The position numbers and the translations under genes are program-made. Positions 30,901 through 39,802 of a stretch of DNA of 64,000 bases are shown in pieces (position 1 is the stretch's first letter; each line of letters opens with the position of its first letter). Source of the stretch: Diplonema papillatum. Its lineage: Eukaryota > Euglenozoa > Diplonemea > Diplonemida > Diplonemidae. Where the stretch lies: positions 33,402-97,401 of the forward strand of contig JAPJBO010000864.1 in NCBI GenBank assembly GCA_030068145.1, read 5' to 3'. Under the pieces are notes generated by a model. The model was not told the DNA's origin, ran no database searches, and saw nothing but the letters and a program-made list of their open reading frames with translations.

Positions 30901-31300
30901 TTGAACTTGATACGCAGCAACAATCTGTGACGATAGACTGCACAAGCCGCTATCGACTACCTCTTTGCACGCGTCGAGTCATGTTTTGGTCGCTTCTTGC
31001 CCCTGTTCTTGTACTGGTTGCGCTTCACGTCCGCTGTGGTGTCTGACGAGCCCGAGGAATCACCAGACGTATCTTTTCTCTGCCGAAGCAGCCGGCGACA
31101 GCAGGCGCAGGGGGCAGGTCTTGCTTTACTTTTCTCTTCCTCATGGAGACCCGCCCCCCGGCATCCCGACTGTCCAATCACTGTCGAGAAAGGTTTGCGC
31201 CTATTGTGATGAGGTGGTTGACCAGGCCCCCACGAAGCCTTATACACAACACGGCTACAACACGGGGATGCAGCCCTACTCAGCCATCGGGTCATTGACT
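30892..31300 (-). mobile_element. LINE-like 3' end, copy 2
   Basis: The same C-terminus appears as KKRPKHDSTRAKR with its stop at 30957-30959. The UTR holds CGATAG and CTATCG arms around a 13-base loop, then the core motif (30917-30935), TTTGAACTTGA and a short (ACT)n tail. Upstream on this strand lies repeat R1 copy 2, so R1 may be an internal part of the same element. Confidence 0.6.
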
Positions 31301-31435
31301 GCCAAGCACCCCCCGACCGGTCGATTTGCCACTTTTGTGGCCCTCTAATCGCCGGGCGGTGCTGTCAGCACTTGTTCCGCGTCGCATCAAGTACATGATG
31401 CTGGCGGTTGGGGGATCGGCGACCGCAACTCAACT
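31140..31435. repeat. dispersed repeat R1, copy 2
   Basis: Matches 16527-16812 over nearly its whole length, with a few small gaps. It overlaps the upstream part of the LINE-like 3' end just described. Confidence 0.8.
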
Positions 31436-31706
31436 AAGGTGCGGTCAACAGTGTCGCCACGTGAAGGCCCCCCCTGACACCTGATCATTGTTACTACGAA
31501 AAAAAGAGAAAAAGGGATTGTAAGACTCCGTTAATCAGGTATGGAACCCTGTTCTCTTCTTTTTCACGGCGGTGTTGTGAGCACCTCGTTCTTCGTCGCA
31601 TGCAGGCTGAGCCAGCGACGTGGATTACTTTTGCGCACGGTCACCTTTCTTGGCAGTTTGCTGCCCCGTGGCACGCGCTTCATAGTCCACTGCCGTCATT
31701 GTGCGG

Positions 31707-32195
31707 GTTCGGCCTCAAGAATACCTGCCGAGTGTCCCGGTATGTGCGCTTTCGGCCCCAAGGATGCCTGCCGAGTGCCCGCATGTGAGTCATCGGCCCC
31801 AAGGATGCCTGCCGAGTGCCCGCATGTGAGTCATCGGCCCCAAGGATGCCTGCCGAGTGCCCGCATGTGAGTCATCGGCCCCAAGGATGCCTGCCGAGTG
31901 CCCGCATGTGAGTCATCGGCCCCAAGGATGCCTGCCGAGTGCCCGCATGTGAGTCATCGGCCCCAAGGATGCCTGCCGAGTGCCCGCATGTGAGTCATCG
32001 GCCCCAAGGATACCTGCCGAGTGCCCGCATGTGAGTCATCGGCCCCAAGGATGCCTGCCGAGTGCCCGCATGTGAGTCATCGGCCCCAAGGATACCTGCC
32101 GAGTGCCCGCATGTGAGTCATCGGCCCCAAGGATGCCTGCCGAGTGCCCGCATGTGAGTCATCGGCCCCAAGGATACCTGCTGAGTGTCCCGGCA
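31707..32195. repeat. 41-bp minisatellite, about 12 copies
   Basis: The unit is GAGTCATCGGCCCCAAGGAT, then GCCTGCCGAGTGCCCGCATG, then T. Inner copies are nearly identical, with only a GATGCC/GATACC alternation; the edge copies are diverged. The last copy runs directly into the sequence that also precedes a fragment of the LYR gene (GAGTGTCCCGGCATTCTC at 32184 and 36496). Confidence 0.97.
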
Positions 32196-32199
32196 TTCT

Positions 32200-32495
32200 C
32201 GAACGCAGCGACTCGTGGAAGGTATTAAAAATTGCGGCAGTAGACATGCAATTGAGGGTGGTCGTAAGGCCGCTTGGCGGTGGCCGGCGACGTGGCTTCG
32301 CCAAAGGAGAGCGCCCTTGGTTTGCTCGAAGGCTTGGCTGCGGAACGCTGCGTAGTTGGCTGGGTGCGAGACGAACTCGCGCCAGGCTTCACCGATGGTG
32401 TCGGCGGCCTCGACGACGCGCCGGTCGTAGTTGGGGACCCACTGCTTGAAGGCCATGAGCCAGTAGTTGATGACGGGGGCTTAGTTGACGCTTTA
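32200..32495 (-). pseudogene. detached 3' fragment of the LYR-motif gene
   Basis: The minus strand codes for MAFKQWVPNYDRRVVEAADT, then IGEAWREFVSHPANYAAFRS and QAFEQ, as in residues 329-373 of the intact gene at 38576-39802; after that it is rearranged. The fragment shares its flank (CCCGGCATTCTC and CAGCGACTCGTGG) with the first unit of the array at 36497, so the two were duplicated together. No start, not a gene. Confidence 0.9.
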
Positions 32496-32629
32496 TATAA
32501 GCAGTATTTTGAATACTTTGCTGGCCATATAAGCATGCTGTCCTAATGGTGTAATATTTAATCTTCAAAGACTAGCGTCTTAAACGACAAAAAAAAAGGG
32601 ACAAAGTTTCTTATCCGGAGCCTAACTTT

Positions 32630-32950
32630 TGAATAACCCTTTGTATGGGCTCACTAGTTTCTGGAAAGGCCTTTGTATGGAGTAGAGTTTGGCAAAATAC
32701 CCTTGTATGGACAGAAAATTCTGAATGAGTACCCTTATATGGACACACACATTCTCGCAGTGACCTTGTATGGATAGACTTTTTTGGTCCCTTATATGGA
32801 CGGCAGATGTTCAAAATGCCTTGTATGGAGAACCTACCCTTATATGGACGCCGTACTTTCTAAAAAGTCCCTTGTATGTACGACAAACTTTTGAAAAGTC
32901 CCTTGTATGGCGACATACTTTTGAAAGGCCCGTGCGTACTTTCGTGAAGA
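32630..32950 (-). repeat. degenerate minisatellite, about 36-bp unit
   Basis: The motif CCTTGTATGGAC or CCTTATATGGAC returns about every 36 bp, nine or so times, with poor conservation between. On the minus strand the units give a periodic peptide with HTR and PYKG every 12 residues. Further blocks lie at 33505-33625 and 33868-33925, so the array has been split by insertions or the unit is dispersed. Confidence 0.8.
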
Positions 32951-33002
32951 CCAGACAATCACTTTGGATATAAAGGAAGACTTGTTGTGTTGTAAAGCGG
33001 CA

Positions 33003-33262
33003 TGCATCGGCGCGCATCCCGAAAGATTTGACACATGGCGTACTAGCCGTGCCTTGTGCGCACACTGATGCGTGCTGGTGCAGGCGTCAACGCTAGCGCT
33101 AGGCTGCCAGGGCACGAAATGAGGCTGGTCTTCCGCGGCGATGGAAGCCCAAGACGCAGCTGAAGACGAGCAGGCACGGTTCCCCGGCGAGGTGGGGATG
33201 TTGACCTCTTTCCGGAGTTCTGGACACTGCACCAGCGCAGGCCACTGCATCGGGATCGTGTG
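33003..33262 (-). repeat. inverted duplication, arm 1
   Basis: The minus strand reads GTTGACGCCTGCACCAGCAC, TCAGTGTGCGCACAAGGCAC and CCGGAAAGAGGTC-type blocks that are found on the plus strand at 34838-35095. The arms are about 1.6 kb apart. Both arms hold open frames containing PALVQCPELRKEV, so the duplicated segment may come from a gene. Confidence 0.85.
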
Positions 33263-33504
33263 ACTAGCGCCTCAACGCTCTTCATTGACTCTTCCGCAGG
33301 GAGCCGCAGGTAGATGAAGTGACCCTCGGGCTCCCGTGTGAAAGGTACACTGTGCTCCTCTCGCGCGCGGCTTTCCTCCTTCCACTCAATCAATGTCTGC
33401 GAGGTCCCGATAGCGCAACACTCCACGCATGCACTTCTTCGCGAAATCATCGACCGCTGCCGTGTTCACACTTGCGCTCCCTTTTTCTCTTTTCTTTTGG
33501 GTAA

Positions 33505-33625
33505 AGTCCCTTGTATGGATACCTGACTTTGAGAAAAGTCCCTTGCATGGACAGCGAACTTTCAAAATTTCCTTATGGACACCTGATTTTGAAAAGGTCC
33601 CTTGTATGGACGAGACATTTTTTTA
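33505..33625 (-). repeat. minisatellite block 2 (about 36-bp unit)
   Basis: Four copies of the CCTTGTATGGA or CCTTGCATGGA motif at 28-36-bp spacing, related to 32630-32950. Confidence 0.7.
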
Positions 33626-34260
33626 GTCGTATAAGACGCTAGTCCTAGAAGATTAATATTAACCGACTAATGATATACTGTGAAACAGGGCCTCTCGCTC
33701 CTCACAGCCCCCTAGCTTTCCGTGTCCTGAGGCGCCATGATGGAAATGTGGCAAACACAAGATCATTAACAGTTGGTTCGTTTTCTACTTACCCTTTCAC
33801 GCAGCGGCACTGAGACTAGAGCTAATTGCAGCACGAGACGCACACCAAGGAGGAGAATATTATAGCCCCTTGTATGGACAAACTTCCCAGGTCCGTTGTA
33901 TGGACACCCGATTTTGGAAAAGTCCCCTGTCAGGTGTGGTGAAACCTGCTCCAAAATATGGGTCCAAAATGTGGGGGTCCAATATGTGGGTCCAATATTT
34001 GGGTCCAAGTCTTGGGTCCGAGTTTTGGCATTTCGGTTCATCACAGGTTCCCTGCCACCCAAGATTGCTGCAGCGCAAGTGTTTTGTCTTTCTCTAGTCT
34101 GCCCTCACTTGGTCCACCGATTACAGATCGTTAGAACTTTGAACATGCAGACCTCGACAGGTTTGCTTCCTCCTGGTTCGTTTCCACTGTGGTTAGCCAC
34201 ATACGATGTCGCGAGACAAAGTTTTTTTGGCTAGGTGCGAAAACCACCTGCAGGAGTTGC
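33626..34260. other. no gene recognised
   Basis: Contains two further CCTTGTATGGA/GTTGTATGGA units (33868-33905) and a short array of GGGTCCAA(A/T)AT units at about 33960-34025. Nothing else is supported. Confidence 0.4.
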
Positions 34261-34599
34261 TCAAAGCATGTACGCCGATGACTCAACAAAGCCTACGGTA
34301 GGGCTCGCATCAGATCTAAAACCTTGTGGCATAGGATGAATCAAACTGACTGGTACGGCAGGATTTCCCGCGATAGCAGAGCGTGCAGCATCATCTCCAT
34401 CCTCAAGATCGGAGAAAAGCGCACACAACAACCAGCAACACATTTCCAGCCATCCCGCGTTTCCCTGACCTGCTTTCTTTGCAGTAGCTGTCGTTCTGCG
34501 CAAGTCTGTGTAGTGAACATACACTCTAAAAAATGGCAAAAATATGAAGAGTCGGAAAAATTCTGGTTTTTCTTTTTGGAAAATGTGAAACCTTGGCCA

Positions 34600-34836
34600 A
34601 CACTGCGAGCACGAGAAAATGATATTGCAGGCGGTGGGAAAACTGTTTTCCACTCCCGAATTCTCCTCTACTCGGGTTCTACGACGGTGTTCGGTTGCTC
34701 GTCGCAGCCAACGCCAGTGTTGAAGAGACCGGCATGGAACGCAGCGCCTTGGGCATTGCAAGGCGGTGTGGCTACCCAGATATTGTTGAATTGCTTGAAG
34801 ACGCAAAGAATGCAGAGGCATCTTCCAGCAAGTGAA
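34600..34836 (+). pseudogene. ankyrin-repeat-like gene end
   Basis: The frame reads FYDGVRLLVAANASVEETGM, then ERSALGIARRCGYPDIVELL, then EDAKNAEASSSK and a stop near 34835. That is a good ankyrin repeat (RLLVAANASVEET, SALGIARRCGYPDIVELLEDA) followed by a short tail, probably the last exon of a larger gene. Upstream, TLRARENDIAGGGKTVF is shared with the copy at 35100. No complete gene could be built here. Confidence 0.5.
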
Positions 34837-34837
34837 G

Positions 34838-35095
34838 TGGCCTGCGCTGGTGCAGTGTCCAGAACTCCGGAAAGAGGTCCATCCCCACCTCGTCGGGGAA
34901 CCGTGCCTGCTCGTCTTCAGCTGCGTCTCGGGCTTCCATCGCCGCGGAAGACCAGCCTCATTCGTGCCCTGGCAGCCTATTGTGGGCAGCTAGCGTTGAC
35001 GCCTGCACCAGCACGCATCAGTGTGCGCACAAGGCACGGCTAGTACGCCTTGTGTCAAATCTTTCGGGATGCGCGCCGATGCGTGCCGCTTTTTA
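34838..35095 (+). repeat. inverted duplication, arm 2
   Basis: Reverse-complement partner of 33003-33262. It lies exactly between the two ankyrin-like copies. Confidence 0.85.
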
Positions 35096-35340
35096 CAACG
35101 CTGCGAGCACGAGAAAATGATATTGCAGGCGGTGGGAAAACTGTTTTCCACTCCCCAATTCGCCTCTACTCCACTAGAAGCGGGTTCTACGACGGTGTTC
35201 GGTTGCTCGTCGCAGCCAACGCCAGTGTTGAAGAGACCTGCGCGCGTCGCGGCGCCTTGAGCAAGGCGGTGTGGCTACTCAGGAATTGTTCGATTGCTGA
35301 ACGATGCAGAGAATGCAGAGGCACAGAGGTATGCTATGTG
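35096..35340 (+). pseudogene. second, decayed copy of the ankyrin-like end
   Basis: It repeats 34600-34830 with ACTGCGAGCACGAGAAAATG-like and TCTACGACGGTGTTCGGTTG blocks. The ankyrin motif is disrupted after ASVEET by small deletions and frame changes. A weaker ankyrin-like stretch (HELVHLLLQSNVRCVVQ) follows at about 35380 in another frame. Non-functional. Confidence 0.6.
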
Positions 35341-36010
35341 CTGGTATCACCGGATACCGGCATCAGCAACCTCATCACGAGCTCGTGCATCTGCTGCTGC
35401 AGAGCAACGTACGCTGCGTGGTGCAATGCACCTACGCCCATGGGTGCAATATGGCACTATGCGGGGATGCTGAGGCACCGTGTGCCTCCTCTGCATATCC
35501 ATCCTCATATGCCAGTATTGGACCCAATAGTAGGGTGCTACCTACGTTCCCATAAAAATCGGGCTGAGTATCCGGGAGTTTTGGGGAGTTTCGGGGAAGT
35601 GTCGGGGAGTTTCGGGGAACTTACTAGGAGCCCGGACCAGGTGGAAGTAAGTAGGAAAGGAGAAAGGTTGTTTAAAAAGAAATGCGAAGCGAAGCGACCA
35701 CGAGGGGTCGGAGTATCACGTGGCCACAAAAGACGCTCTCTTCGCGCCTTGCTTCCGTGCGAGCGGCTGCTGGCCACGATAAACGAGCTTGTTGGCGAGC
35801 GCCTGCAGCATGTTAATCTGGAGGCCAGGTACTACAACCGCACCGCCCTCCGAGAGCTTAAATCAGGTCCGAGCTCTTGCTGAACCGGCTTCGGCAACAG
35901 TTGCTGGCTGAAGGGTGTCGCCCCTGTTTATTGTGGTTGACGCATCAACCACGGTCGCATGCAGGGGACGACGTGGTAGGCGTACGTGTGCGATACGCCG
36001 ATGCCTCGGA
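35341..36010. other. no gene recognised
   Basis: A frame stays open to 35883 but has no domain apart from the decayed ankyrin-like stretch. GGGGAGTTTCGGGGA-type units repeat at 35578-35620. Confidence 0.35.
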
Positions 36011-36216
36011 GCCCAGTCTTTTGAAAGACACCTTCATTGGGCTTGTGCCCAACGTTCCGAAGGGGTTGGTCAACGTGAGCGCGACTGGGGACGCCACGGT
36101 CCAGTCTTTTGAAAGATTCCTTCATTGGGCTTGTGCCCAACGTTCCGAATGGGTCGGTCAACGTGTGCTCGACTGGGGACGCCACGGTCCAGTCTTTTGA
36201 AAGATTCCTTCATTCC
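36011..36216. repeat. tandem repeat, about 88-bp unit, 2.3 copies
   Basis: CAGTCTTTTGAAAGATTCCT, then GGGCTTGTGCCCAACGTTCC, then CGACTGGGGACGCCACGGTC repeat at about 36013, 36102 and 36190. Confidence 0.9.
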
Positions 36217-36425
36217 TCCATTCACGGCGCCCAAGCGCCGTGAAGCAGAAGTCGGCGCGCAACCGATGAACCTGGACGAGCCGTCGAGGGAGAAACGAGG
36301 CACCAAACGCGCGCCTGAGCGCGACGAGCTAAAGAGGCGAAAGCATGACACATCACGTGCGAAGAGATAACCGCGCCGCCGGCGATGCGGATTATCGCTG
36401 CAGATGCTGTGCATTCTAACCCAAA
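36217..36425 (+). mobile_element. LINE-like 3' end, copy 3
   Basis: The frame reads PFTAPKRREAEVGAQPMNLD and ends ELKRRKHDTSRAKR with its stop at 36368-36370, as in the minus-strand copies at 30361 and 30957. The following UTR contains GATAA and TTATC arms and the core GCAGATGCTGTGCATTCTAA, the plus-strand version of the dispersed 3' core motif. No simple-sequence tail remains. Confidence 0.55.
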
Positions 36426-36496
36426 ACTCTTATCGACTTTCGTCATCAACTCCCTCAGTGAAACTGTGAAACCCTGGACAGTCTCCGTTCGTGCGA

Positions 36497-38545
36497 GTGT
36501 CCCGGCATTCTCACACTCAGCGACTCGTGGGAGGCATTAGTAGGCGTACAATTAAGGGTGGTCGTAAGGCCGCTTGGCGGCGGCCGGAGACGCGGCTCGA
36601 AGTCGCCGAAGATCTTCGCCAAAGGAGACGCGCCCTTGGCTTGCTCGAAGGCTTGGCTGCGGAACGCTGCGTAGTTGGCCGGGTGCGGGACGAACTCGCG
36701 CCAGGCTTCACCGATGGTGTCGGCGGCCTCGACGACGCGCCGGTCGTAGTTGGGGACCCACTGCTTGAAGCCATGAGCCAGTAGTCGACGGCGGGGGCGT
36801 AGTTGACGCTTTATAAAGTCTTAAGCATGCTGTCCTAATATGTATCTCAACGACTAGCGCCTTATACGACAAAAGAAAAGAGAAAAAGGGTGATCTTTAT
36901 TGGCGTTAAAATTGAGAAACTAGGCATACAATTGGGGGCGGTCGTAAGGCCGCTTGGCGTCGGCCGGAGACGTCGCTTCGGCGACGAAGTCGCCAAAGTT
37001 TTTCGCCAAAGGAGACGCGGCCTTGGCTTGCTCGAAGGCTTGGCTGCGGAACGCTGCGTAGTTGGCCGGGTGCGGGACGAACTCGCGCCAGGCTTCACCG
37101 ATGGTGTCGGCGGCCTCGACGACGCGCCGGTCGTAGTTGGGGACCCACTGCTTGAAGGCCATGAGCCAGTAGTTGACGACGGGGGCGTAGTTGACGCTTT
37201 ATAAAGTCTTCAAGCAGCATTTTGACACTTTGTTGGCCGTATAAGCATGCTGTCCTAATATGTATCTCAACGACTAGCGTCTTTATACGACAAAAAAAAA
37301 AGAGAAAAAGGGTGATCGTTATTGGCATTAAAATTGAGAAACTAGGCATACAATTGGGGGTGGTCGTACGGCCGCTTGGCGTCGGCCGGAGACGTCGCTT
37401 CGGCGACGAAGTCGCCGAAGTTTTTCGCCAAAGGAGACGCGGCCTTGGCTTGCTCGAAGGCTCGGCTGCGGAACGCTGCGTAGTTGGCCGGGTGCGAGAC
37501 GAACTCGCGCCAGGTTTCACCGATGGTGTCGGCGGCCTCGACGACGCGCCGGTCGTAGTTGGGGACCCACTGCTTGAAGGCCATGAGCCAGTAGTCGACG
37601 GCGGGGGCGTAGTTGACGCTTTATAAAGTCTTCAAGCAGCATTTTGACACTTTGTTGGCCGTATAAGCATGCTGTCCTAATATTTATCTCAACGACTAGC
37701 GTCTTTATACGACAAAAAAAAAAGAGAAAAAGGGTGATCGTTATTGGCATTAAAATTGAGAAACTAGGCATACAATTGGGGGTGGTCGTACGGCCGCTTG
37801 GCGTCGGCCGGAGACGTCGCTTCGGCGACGAAGTCGCCGAAGTTTTTCGCCAAAGGAGACGCGGCCTTGGCTTGCTCGAAGGCTTGGCTGCGGAACGCTG
37901 CGTAGTTGGCCGGGTGCGAGACGAACTCGCGCCAGGCTTCACCGATGGTGTCGGCGGCCTCGACGACGCGCCGGTCGTAGTTGGGGACCCACTGCTTGAA
38001 GGCCATGAGCCAGTAGTAGACGGCGGGGGCGTAGTTGACGCTTTATAAAGTCTTAAGCATGCTGTCCTAATATGTATCTCAACGACTAGCGCCTTATACG
38101 ACAAAAGAAAAGAGAAAAAGGGTGATCTTTATTGGCGGTAAAATTGAGAAACTAGGCATACAATTGGGGGTGGTCGTAAGGCCGCTTGGCGTCGGCCGGA
38201 GACGTCGCTTCGGCGACGAAGTCGCCGAAGTTTTTCGCCAAAGGAGACGCGGCCTTGGCTTGCTCGAAGGCTTGGCTGCGGAACGCTGCGTAGTTGGCCG
38301 GGTGCGGGACGAACTCGCGCCAGGCTTCACCGATGGTGTCGGCGGCCTCGACGACGCGCCGGTCGTAGTTGGGGACCCACTGCTTGAAGGCCATGAGCCA
38401 GTAGTTGACGACGGGGGCGTAGCTGACGCTTTATAAAGTCTTCAAGCAGCATTTTGACACTTTGTTGGCCGTATAAGCATGCTGTCCTAATATTTATCTC
38501 AACGACTAGCGTCTTTATACGACAAAAAAAAAAAAGAGAAAAAGG
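36497..38545 (-). repeat. tandem array of five 3' fragments of the LYR gene
   Basis: Five units, each with the last 90 or so codons of the adjacent gene plus its 3' UTR, are arranged head to tail with the gene. The TTGACGCTTTATAAAGTC junction lies near 36799, 37190, 37612, 38034 and 38424, with the homologous site in the gene at 38845; the spacing is 391, 422, 422, 390 and 421. Units 1 and 4 lack the same 32 bp. Units 1, 2, 3 match units 4, 5 and the gene in private variants, such as GCGCCTTATACGAC after units 1 and 4, and GETWREF in unit 3 and the gene. This gives a higher-order period of about 1.234 kb. None has a start codon context or the LYR domain. Confidence 0.95.
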
Positions 38546-38575
38546 GTGATCGTTATTGGCATTAAAATTGAGAAA

Positions 38576-39802
38576 CTAGGCATACAATTGGGGGTGGTCG
38601 TACGGCCGCTTGGCGTCGGCCGGAGACGTCGCTTCGGCGACGAAGTCGCCGAAGTTTTTCGCCAAAGGAGACGCGGCCTTGGCTTGCTCGAAGGCTTGGC
38701 TGCGGTACGCTGCGTAGTTGGCCGGGTGCGAGACGAACTCGCGCCAGGTTTCACCGATGGTGTCGGCGGCCTCGACGACGCGCCGGTCGTAGTTGGGGAC
38801 CCACTGCTTGAAGGCCATGAGCCAGTAGTCGACGGCGGGAGCGTAGTTGACGCTCTTGTAGACGCCTTTGTACTTCGCGACCCACTCCGCCCGCACCGGT
38901 TCGAAGATCGCCTGGTTCTCGTTCTTGCACCGGCGGATTTTCTTGTCCATCTGCGCCTCTGCCCACTCGTACTCGGGCAGTTCGAATTCGTTCGCGGCGT
39001 AGTGCACCTCGTTCTGCCTAAAATACTCCAGGTACTCCGCCTGCGACATGTCGCGCGTCTTTTTCTCATGCTCGATAAGCCGCCTGATGCGATGCCTCGC
39101 ATACGGTCCGGTCCTTGCTTGGTCAACCCTGATCTGCATCCCGACGTTTTGTATGAGGTGCGGGTCAGGCGGCCCCTCCGGGTTGTTCACCGGGTTCCAC
39201 GGGTCTGGGAGGGAGAACTCTCCCCAATCCTTGTACGCGGGCGGACGCGCGAACAGTTCGCTTTCGCCAGGCGGCAGGGCGCCCTTGGGGTGGAAGTAAC
39301 CGGTGGTGTGGCCGTGCTCGTCGACGATCGGGCCCGGGAGCGCGGTAAACTCCTCGGTGCCGAGGGCGATGGCCCGCGCTTTTTGGCGCGCGGTCTTCTT
39401 CCCGAGCAGCATCTCCCTGTTTTGGTACGCGAGGGCTGCGGACGAGAGCATCGACTCGGTCGCGGTGCTGAAGTACTTCATGCGAAGGTACACCGGCGAT
39501 GTGAACATCTGCGAGATGGTGTTGGCCAAGTCGAGGCGGGCGTCGGCGATCAACCCGATGATGACCTGCGGGTCCTTCACATTCCTGTTCATCTCGAACG
39601 CCATGCGGATCCTCTTCTGCATCACAGGCATCGGCGCCGGCATCGCGTAGTTCACCTTCGCGTGCGGGATCGCCTCGATGCAGTCCTTGTACAGCCCGAT
39701 CACCTGCCGCCTCAGGTTGACATTCTCCAAGTCATCGTACACGGCTCCGGTACCCGCGCCGATCCGACGGGCCTGCCTCGTGACAACGGCCGCGCGCTGC
39801 AT
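38576..39802 (-). CDS. LYR-motif protein, NDUFA6 (B14)-like, 408 aa
   Basis: Residues 21-112 read VYDDLENVNLRRQVIGLYKD and then CIEAIPHAKV, with VKDPQVIIGLIADARLDLAN following. This matches the Complex1_LYR family and most closely the NDUFA6/B14 pattern (RRVRELYRAWYREVP, then [20 protein letters not shown]). The LYR tripeptide is LYK (37-39). LYR proteins bind acyl-carrier protein and serve respiratory-chain or Fe-S assembly in mitochondria. NDUFA6 is about 130 residues; here about 295 more follow, with YDRRVVEAADTIGETWREFV near the end and no known domain. The N-terminus (MQRAAVVTRQARRIG) is basic and could be a mitochondrial targeting sequence. Some alveolates lack complex I, so the protein may serve another complex. 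The frame is a single exon ending LYA. Confidence 0.75.
   Translation of the reverse strand: MQRAAVVTRQARRIGAGTGAVYDDLENVNLRRQVIGLYKDCIEAIPHAKVNYAMPAPMPVMQKRIRMAFEMNRNVKDPQVIIGLIADARLDLANTISQMFTSPVYLRMKYFSTATESMLSSAALAYQNREMLLGKKTARQKARAIALGTEEFTALPGPIVDEHGHTTGYFHPKGALPPGESELFARPPAYKDWGEFSLPDPWNPVNNPEGPPDPHLIQNVGMQIRVDQARTGPYARHRIRRLIEHEKKTRDMSQAEYLEYFRQNEVHYAANEFELPEYEWAEAQMDKKIRRCKNENQAIFEPVRAEWVAKYKGVYKSVNYAPAVDYWLMAFKQWVPNYDRRVVEAADTIGETWREFVSHPANYAAYRSQAFEQAKAASPLAKNFGDFVAEATSPADAKRPYDHPQLYA

Noticed and set aside
30363-31046. A 227-codon plus-strand frame with Leu/Ser/Cys-rich composition
   Set aside because: It is the antisense of the two Lys/Arg-rich LINE-like C-termini and shows no signal peptide or domain that would support it.
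31707-32195. CRISPR-like regular repeats
   Set aside because: The units are contiguous 41-bp repeats without unique spacers, in eukaryotic DNA; this is a minisatellite. The same holds for 7479-7752 and 20222-20352.
34324-35043. A 239-codon plus-strand frame
   Set aside because: It crosses the ankyrin-like copy in the wrong frame and runs through the inverted duplication; the ankyrin reading lies in another frame and ends at about 34835.
36497-38545. The LYR array units as separate small genes of 80 codons
   Set aside because: Each begins at an internal Met of the parent gene, lacks the LYR domain and has no upstream exon; they are tandem 3' fragments.
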